From the NCBI RefSeq assembly GCF_039566955.1, contig NZ_CP154796.1, positions 6,076,001-6,140,000 of the forward strand: a stretch of DNA of 64,000 bases, in the 5' to 3' direction. Positions 59,621 through 64,000 of the stretch are shown here, in pieces. Source of the DNA: Micromonospora sp. DSM 45708. GTDB taxonomy: Bacteria > Actinomycetota > Actinomycetes > Mycobacteriales > Micromonosporaceae. Within the stretch, counting starts at the first letter, position 1, and every line of letters begins with the position of its first letter. The position numbers and the translations under genes are program-made. Below the pieces are notes generated by a model. It was not told the origin of the DNA. It searched no databases and saw only the letters and a program-made list of their open reading frames with translations.

Positions 59621-60150
59621 TCCGGGACCTCGTCGAAGGCCTCTTTGAGTTCGGGTGAGTTGAGTTTGCTGGTGTCCAGCGCGCTCGCGTCGTACTCCTG
59701 GTTCAGCGTGTCCACGGCGGCGCGCACGCCGTCGTAGAAGGGGCCGGCCTGGGCCGTGTCGAGCCCCTCGATGGTGGTCCGGGCCCGCCCGTAAGCGTCC
59801 CGCATCTTGCCCAGCGAGCCGCGGAACCCGGCGGAGACCTCGGTGCCGTGGTCGACCTCCGGCACGCCCGCCTCCTCGACCTTGCGCCGCGCCGTCTCGC
59901 TGGCCGCCTCGGCGCCGGCGAACAACCGCACCAGGTTCTCCTTGGCCTGTGGCGGGGTGGTCTGCGCGGTCATCTGCTGCTTGGTGCTGCTGGTCAGCTT
60001 GGAGATCTCCGCGCGCCACGGGGTGAGCGCCTGGCAGACCGACGCGGCCCAGGCCCGTGGGCTGGGGCCGCCGCAGCCGGCGACCACGAGGACCAGCGTG
60101 GCCAGGACCACCGTGAGCTTTCCGGCGGTTGCCGCCCGGCGCGTACGCAT
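59611..60150 (-). CDS. Secreted lipoprotein, hypothetical
   Basis: A 179-aa lipoprotein. The signal peptide (KLTVVLATLVLVVAGCG) has lipobox VAGC near residue 26. The mature part is helical and acidic (LTPWRAEISKLTSSTKQQMT), with Cys residues at SVCQAL and the C-terminal PECR that may pair. It probably sits on the outer face of the membrane. ATG 60150. It overlaps the next gene by 10 nt. Confidence 0.82.
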   Translation of the reverse strand: MRTRRAATAGKLTVVLATLVLVVAGCGGPSPRAWAASVCQALTPWRAEISKLTSSTKQQMTAQTTPPQAKENLVRLFAGAEAASETARRKVEEAGVPEVDHGTEVSAGFRGSLGKMRDAYGRARTTIEGLDTAQAGPFYDGVRAAVDTLNQEYDASALDTSKLNSPELKEAFDEVPECR

Positions 60151-60203
60151 GCGTTGCAGCGTACGACCTCCGGGTGGAACCGCCACCGGTCAGGTTTCGT
60201 GCA

Positions 60204-60247
60204 CGGGACGGTTCCCGGCCGGTCGTGGCCGGCCGGGAACCGTCCCG
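60204..60247. terminator. 19-bp hairpin after hppA
   Basis: Arms 60204-60222 and 60229-60247 are perfectly complementary with a 6-nt loop. It begins 4 bp beyond the hppA stop and lies before the lipoprotein gene start. Confidence 0.85.
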
Positions 60248-60251
60248 CCGG

Positions 60252-62600
60252 TCAGGCGCCCACCGTCTCCGGGTGCTGGTCCGAGGTGCCCGCACCGTGG
60301 TCCGAGCTGTCCATCACGACGCCCTTGCGCTTGCTGAACACCACCGCCGCCGCGATGATCAGCGCGGCCACCACGGCGATCGTGATCCGCAGCGCGGGAT
60401 TCTTGTCGTCGCCCACGCTCCAGGCCACCACGGCCGGGGCGATCAGCAGCGAGACCAGGTTCATCACCTTGATCAGCGGGTTGATCGCCGGGCCGGCGGT
60501 GTCCTTGAACGGGTCGCCGACCGTGTCGCCGATGACCGTGGCGGAGTGCGCCTCGGAGCCCTTGCCGCCGTACGCGCCGTCCTCGACGAGCTTCTTGGCG
60601 TTGTCCCAGGCTCCACCGGAGTTGGACAGGAAGACCGCCATCAGCGTGCCCGCGCCGATCGCGCCGGCCAGGTACGACGCCAGCGCGCCCGGGCCGAGAC
60701 CGAAGCCGACCGCGATCGGGGCCAGGATGGCCAGCAGGCCGGGGGTCAGCAGCTCGCGCTGCGCGTCCCGGGTGCAGATGTCCACGACCTTGCCGTACTC
60801 GGGCCGCTGGGTGCGGTCCATGATGCCGGGCAGCTCGCGGAACTGCCGGCGCACCTCCATCACCACGGCACCGGCCGAGCGGGAGACCGCGTTGATGGCC
60901 AGGCCGGAGAAGAGGAAGACCACGGCCGCGCCGATGATCAGGCCGACCAGGTTGCGCGGGTTGGCCACGTTCAGCGCGTTGAGGATCTCGGTGCCGACGT
61001 CGCCCACGCCCGCGTCCGCGTACGAGGTCCGCAGCGTGTCGGTGTACGAGCCGAACAGCGCGGTCGCGGCCAGCACCGCGGTGGCGATCGCGATGCCCTT
61101 GGTGATCGCCTTGGTGGTGTTGCCGACCGCGTCCAGCTCGGTCAGCGTCCGCGCGCCGTGCTCGTCGATGTCCCCGGACATCTCGGCCACGCCCTGCGCG
61201 TTGTCCGAGATCGGGCCGAACGTGTCCATCGCGACGATGACGCCGACGGTGGTGAGCAGGCCGGTGCCGGCCAGCGCGACCGCGAACAGCGACAGCGTGA
61301 TCGAGCTGCCGCCGAGCAGGAACGCGCCGAAGACGCCGGCGCCGATCAGCAGCGCCGAGTAGACCGCCGACTCCAGGCCGATGCTGATGCCGGCCAGGAT
61401 GACGGTGGCGGCGCCGGTCTGCGAGCTCTTGCCGATGTCCTGCACCGGGCGCCGGTTGGTCTCGGTGAAGTAGCCGGTCAGCGCCTGGATCGCGGCGGCC
61501 AGCACGATGCCGATCACGACCGCGCCGATGGCCACCAGCCGCGGGTTGCGGTCGACGTCGGTCAGCCCGCCCTCCAGCTCGCCGAACGTGGCCGGCAGGT
61601 ACGCGAACGCGGCGATCGCCACCAGCACCGCGGAGATCACCGCGGACAGGTAGAAGGCCCGGTTGATCGCGGTCAGACCGTTGCGGTCGCTGGCGCGCAG
61701 CCGGGTGATGAACACGCCCACGATCGCGACCAGCACACCGATGGTGGAGATGATCAGCGGGAAGACCAGGCCGTCCTCGCCGAACGCGGCCCGGCCCAGG
61801 ATCAGCGCGGCGACCAGCGTGACCGCGTACGACTCGAACAGGTCGGCGGCCATGCCGGCGCAGTCGCCGACGTTGTCGCCCACGTTGTCGGCGATGGTCG
61901 CGGCGTTGCGCGGGTCGTCCTCCGGGATGCCCTGCTCGACCTTGCCGACCAGGTCCGCGCCGACGTCCGCGGCCTTGGTGAAGATGCCGCCACCGACCCG
62001 CATGAACATGGCCAGCAGCGCGGCGCCGAAGCCGAAGCCCTCCAGCACGGTCGGGGCGTCACCGCGGAACAGGATGACGACGAGCGCCGCACCGAACAGG
62101 CCGAGGCCGACGGTGAGGAAGCCGACCACGCCGCCGGTGCGGAAGGCGATCTTCATGGCGCCCTCGCGGCCACCTTCGCGCTCCCGCGCGGCGGCGGCGA
62201 CCCGCAGGTTGGCGCGGGTGGCCAGCCACATGCCGGCGCCGCCGATGAACGCGCTGAACAGCGCGCCCACCACGAAGAACGCCGAGCGGCCGATCTTCAC
62301 CAGCGTCTGGTTGCCGTCGGTGTCGTGCACCGGCAGCAGGAACAGCAGCACGACAGCGATCACCACGAAGATCGCCAGGGTGCGGAACTGCCGCAGCAGG
62401 TACGCCGAGGCGCCCTCCTGCACCGCCCCGGAGATCTCCTGCATGTTGGTGGTTCCCGTACCGGCTGCCAGTACCGCCTTGGTCAAGGCGGCGGCGAAGA
62501 CGAGCGCCACCAGCGCGATGACCGCGGCGATGACGACGTACGTCACGTTGGCTCCGGTAAGGGACAGTGCGCCGCCGTCGGCGGCCAAGGTCCCGGACAT
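60252..62600 (-). CDS. hppA: H+-translocating membrane pyrophosphatase (K+-insensitive type)
   Basis: A 782-aa integral membrane proton pump that uses PPi hydrolysis. About 16 transmembrane helices are expected. The substrate site shows DVGADLVGKVEQGIPEDDPR and NAATIADNVGDNVGDCAG. A second acidic cluster lies near the C-terminus (VIGDTVGDPFKDTAGPAINP). GNTTKAITKG has Lys at the position that is Ala in K+-dependent enzymes, indicating the K+-insensitive subclass. ATG 62600 follows AGGAGG. Confidence 0.96.
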   Translation of the reverse strand: MSGTLAADGGALSLTGANVTYVVIAAVIALVALVFAAALTKAVLAAGTGTTNMQEISGAVQEGASAYLLRQFRTLAIFVVIAVVLLFLLPVHDTDGNQTLVKIGRSAFFVVGALFSAFIGGAGMWLATRANLRVAAAAREREGGREGAMKIAFRTGGVVGFLTVGLGLFGAALVVILFRGDAPTVLEGFGFGAALLAMFMRVGGGIFTKAADVGADLVGKVEQGIPEDDPRNAATIADNVGDNVGDCAGMAADLFESYAVTLVAALILGRAAFGEDGLVFPLIISTIGVLVAIVGVFITRLRASDRNGLTAINRAFYLSAVISAVLVAIAAFAYLPATFGELEGGLTDVDRNPRLVAIGAVVIGIVLAAAIQALTGYFTETNRRPVQDIGKSSQTGAATVILAGISIGLESAVYSALLIGAGVFGAFLLGGSSITLSLFAVALAGTGLLTTVGVIVAMDTFGPISDNAQGVAEMSGDIDEHGARTLTELDAVGNTTKAITKGIAIATAVLAATALFGSYTDTLRTSYADAGVGDVGTEILNALNVANPRNLVGLIIGAAVVFLFSGLAINAVSRSAGAVVMEVRRQFRELPGIMDRTQRPEYGKVVDICTRDAQRELLTPGLLAILAPIAVGFGLGPGALASYLAGAIGAGTLMAVFLSNSGGAWDNAKKLVEDGAYGGKGSEAHSATVIGDTVGDPFKDTAGPAINPLIKVMNLVSLLIAPAVVAWSVGDDKNPALRITIAVVAALIIAAAVVFSKRKGVVMDSSDHGAGTSDQHPETVGA

Positions 62601-62848
62601 CTATGTCCTCCTGTACCGAACACTCGCACCGGCTCGTGGAGACGCACGGGCCGACGCCTGGATGCGAACTCGCCAGCGCGCGCCATCCACCCGTTCCCGC
62701 TGGCTGCGGGGAGCGATCACTTGCTGACAACCCGGGTACTGTAGCCCTCCGGCGTGGTGAGGGTCACATCGAGGGGGCACCGTGTCTCGATGATCTTCGT
62801 AACTGTGTTATGCGAGGAAATCTGATATATAGGCCGGTCAACACGACG

Positions 62849-62880
62849 AGGCCGCGCTCCCCGTGCGGGGAACGCGGCCT
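62849..62880 (-). terminator. Hairpin after the anti-sigma operon
   Basis: A 14-bp stem (62849-62862 with 62867-62880, one G-U pair) and a GTGC loop begin 14 bp after the stop of the anti-sigma factor gene. Confidence 0.75.
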
Positions 62881-62894
62881 GCGTGACGATCGGA

Positions 62895-63332
62895 TCAGAC
62901 GCGGCCGGTCGGCCAGGCCATCCGGACCTCGGTGCCGACGCCCTCGTCGACCGGGCGGACCTGGAGGTCCTCCACGAAACCGGCGAGCAGGGCGAACCCC
63001 ACGCCGGTGGTGAGCGCGTCCTCGCTGAGCGACTCCTTCGCCAACTCGTCCGGGCCGAGCGCGGCCAGCCCCAGACCCGCCTCGATCGGGGCCCGGTCCA
63101 CCACCCGCACCGTGTACGGCCCGCCGTCGGACATCTCCACGTAGACCAGCTCTCCCAGCCCGTACTGCCGGTGCAGCGCCACCGCCCGGGTGCACGCCTC
63201 GCCGATGGCCAGACGCACCTCGTCGAGCAGGTCCTCGCGGACCCCGGCCCGCCGGGCCACCGCGACACCGACCAGGCGGGCGGTGCGCACGTGGACCGGC
63301 GCCGGTGAGAAGGAGAGCTTGACGGTGGCCAT
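62895..63332 (-). CDS. RsbW-like ATP-binding anti-sigma factor
   Basis: A 145-aa HATPase_c (GHKL) protein like RsbW/SpoIIAB serine kinases. VRLAIGEACTRAVALH is the N-box region (the usual Asn is Arg here, which may weaken Mg-ATP binding). VRVVDRAPIE is the G1 region and GVGFALLAGFVEDLQV the G2/lid. ATG 63332 shares one base with the preceding stop (TGATG), so it is coupled to the antagonist gene. The partner sigma factor is not in the window. Confidence 0.9.
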   Translation of the reverse strand: MATVKLSFSPAPVHVRTARLVGVAVARRAGVREDLLDEVRLAIGEACTRAVALHRQYGLGELVYVEMSDGGPYTVRVVDRAPIEAGLGLAALGPDELAKESLSEDALTTGVGFALLAGFVEDLQVRPVDEGVGTEVRMAWPTGRV

Positions 63333-63682
63333 CACGCGCCGGTGGTGTCGGCGGCGATGGCCGCGTCGACCGTCGGATGCAGCGGGAAGACCTGGTCCAG
63401 AGCGGTGATGCGGAAGATCTTGAGCAGCGGCTCCTTGTCGCAGACCAGCGCGAACGAGCCGCCGGCCGACCGGAGCCGCTTGAGCGCGCCGACCAGCACG
63501 CCCAGCCCGGTCGAGTCGAGGAAGTCCACCCGGCCCAGGTCCACCACCACGTGGCGGGCCCCACCGTCGATCAGCTCGATGAGCCGTTCCCGCAGGCGGG
63601 GTGCGGTGTAGACATCCACCTCACCGCCGACCTCGAGCACCGTGTGCTCCCCCACGGCGCGGGTCGCCAGCGACAGCTCCAT
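63332..63682 (-). CDS. STAS-domain anti-sigma factor antagonist
   Basis: A 116-aa RsbV/SpoIIAA-like protein. [20 protein letters not shown] contains the Ser that the kinase partner phosphorylates (DSTG). The start [20 protein letters not shown] is typical. ATG 63682 follows GAGGAGGGG; the frame extends to 63787 without similarity. It forms a partner-switching pair with the next gene. Confidence 0.93.
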   Translation of the reverse strand: MELSLATRAVGEHTVLEVGGEVDVYTAPRLRERLIELIDGGARHVVVDLGRVDFLDSTGLGVLVGALKRLRSAGGSFALVCDKEPLLKIFRITALDQVFPLHPTVDAAIAADTTGA

Positions 63683-63816
63683 CGGCCCCTCCTCGGTAAA
63701 CTCTCCTGGGCATCTAACCATCCCCCCGTGCGACCGCTTCGGGTCACCGGCCTGGCCCTCCCCATACCCCCACCCTGCGGTTCCCAATTCCGAACACCAG
63801 TGCGAGAGTGCAGGAC

Positions 63817-64000
63817 GTGACCGACGACAGCCCCGGCCCGCGGCGCACGCCGGACGAGCTGCTGCGCCGGTTGCGGCTGCGCCACGCCACCGACCCGGTC
63901 ACCCACGTCGAGCGGGTGCCGGCCCGCGTCGGCGAGCCCGCGCCCTGGCCCGACTGGGCGCCGGAGGAACTGCGGGCGGCGTTCGCGGAGCGCGGCGTGG
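63817..64000 (+). CDS. DEAD/DEAH-box helicase, N-terminal part (truncated by window end)
   Basis: GTG 63817 (or GTG 63808) opens a frame that runs to the window edge: [20 protein letters not shown], then [18 protein letters not shown]. This matches the N-terminus of actinobacterial YprA/Lhr-like DEAD-box helicases, where a Q-motif region (WxHQ) usually follows. The helicase motifs themselves lie beyond the window. Confidence 0.6.
   Translation, partial: MTDDSPGPRRTPDELLRRLRLRHATDPVTHVERVPARVGEPAPWPDWAPEELRAAFAERGV

Noticed and set aside
60129..62744. A very long open frame on the plus strand opposite hppA
   Set aside because: It is the antisense of a highly conserved gene; its translation is Arg/Asp/His-rich repeats typical of high-G+C shadow frames.

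Overview
The window is a chromosomal stretch of a very G+C-rich actinomycete, most likely a Micromonospora-type member of the Micromonosporaceae. This rests on extreme third-position G+C, frequent GTG starts, and families typical of that group: XPB-type helicase with helicase-associated partner, SCO6745 family, TIGR03089, split LigD plus Ku, an MFS-thymidylate kinase fusion, and topA and Ku with Lys/Ala-rich tails. No CRISPR array, prophage or rRNA was seen. One tRNA gene is present, tRNA-Thr(CGT).

Layout. 1-5.2 kb: helicase-associated protein (partial), L,D-transpeptidase, XPB-type helicase, secreted proteins. 5.4-8.1 kb: a PaeR7I/XhoI-type restriction-modification module with a small GntR regulator. 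8.3-15.3 kb: DivIVA-like protein, tandem GNAT, TIGR03089 protein, membrane protein, and the two-gene LigD polymerase/ligase operon divergent from ku. 15.4-23.6 kb: FKBP, HAD, oxidoreductase, acyl-CoA ligase, NUDIX, DHA2 exporter, DJ-1/PfpI. 23.7-28.9 kb: a sugar locus (HldE-like kinase/nucleotidyltransferase, GT2, GT9) meeting an Hsp20/DUF2231 operon. 29-31.8 kb: flavoprotein and OafA-type acyltransferase. 31.97-43.1 kb: an accessory island. It opens with an IS-truncated VOC gene and two decayed transposases, continues with an unclassified RiPP-like cassette, and ends at the tRNA-Thr gene. 43.3-64 kb: metallophosphoesterase, a ricT (PSP1) gene whose 3' end is duplicated around a low-G+C insert, a small secreted-protein-like operon with a YbaB protein, holB and tmk, a TetR/lactone-oxidase pair, topA, hppA, and an anti-sigma/antagonist pair. 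It closes with the start of a helicase.

The most interesting region is 33.2-42.2 kb. On the minus strand, in order of transcription, it holds a 67-aa aromatic-rich ORF, an MBL-fold hydrolase, a 942-aa SARP regulator, 11-bp-spaced direct repeats of SARP type, and a 34-aa Glu-rich peptide ending in GETWY with a strong ribosome binding site. A 12-bp perfect hairpin follows, then a protein with a SGHFRP motif, a CYTH-like protein, an MFS exporter and a pair of M16 peptidase-like proteins. Precursor, attenuator, two unfamiliar enzymes, exporter and leader-peptidase candidates is the architecture of a ribosomal peptide pathway. None of the standard maturases (lanthionine synthetase, radical SAM, YcaO, P450, lasso cyclase) is present, so I propose it as a candidate new class.
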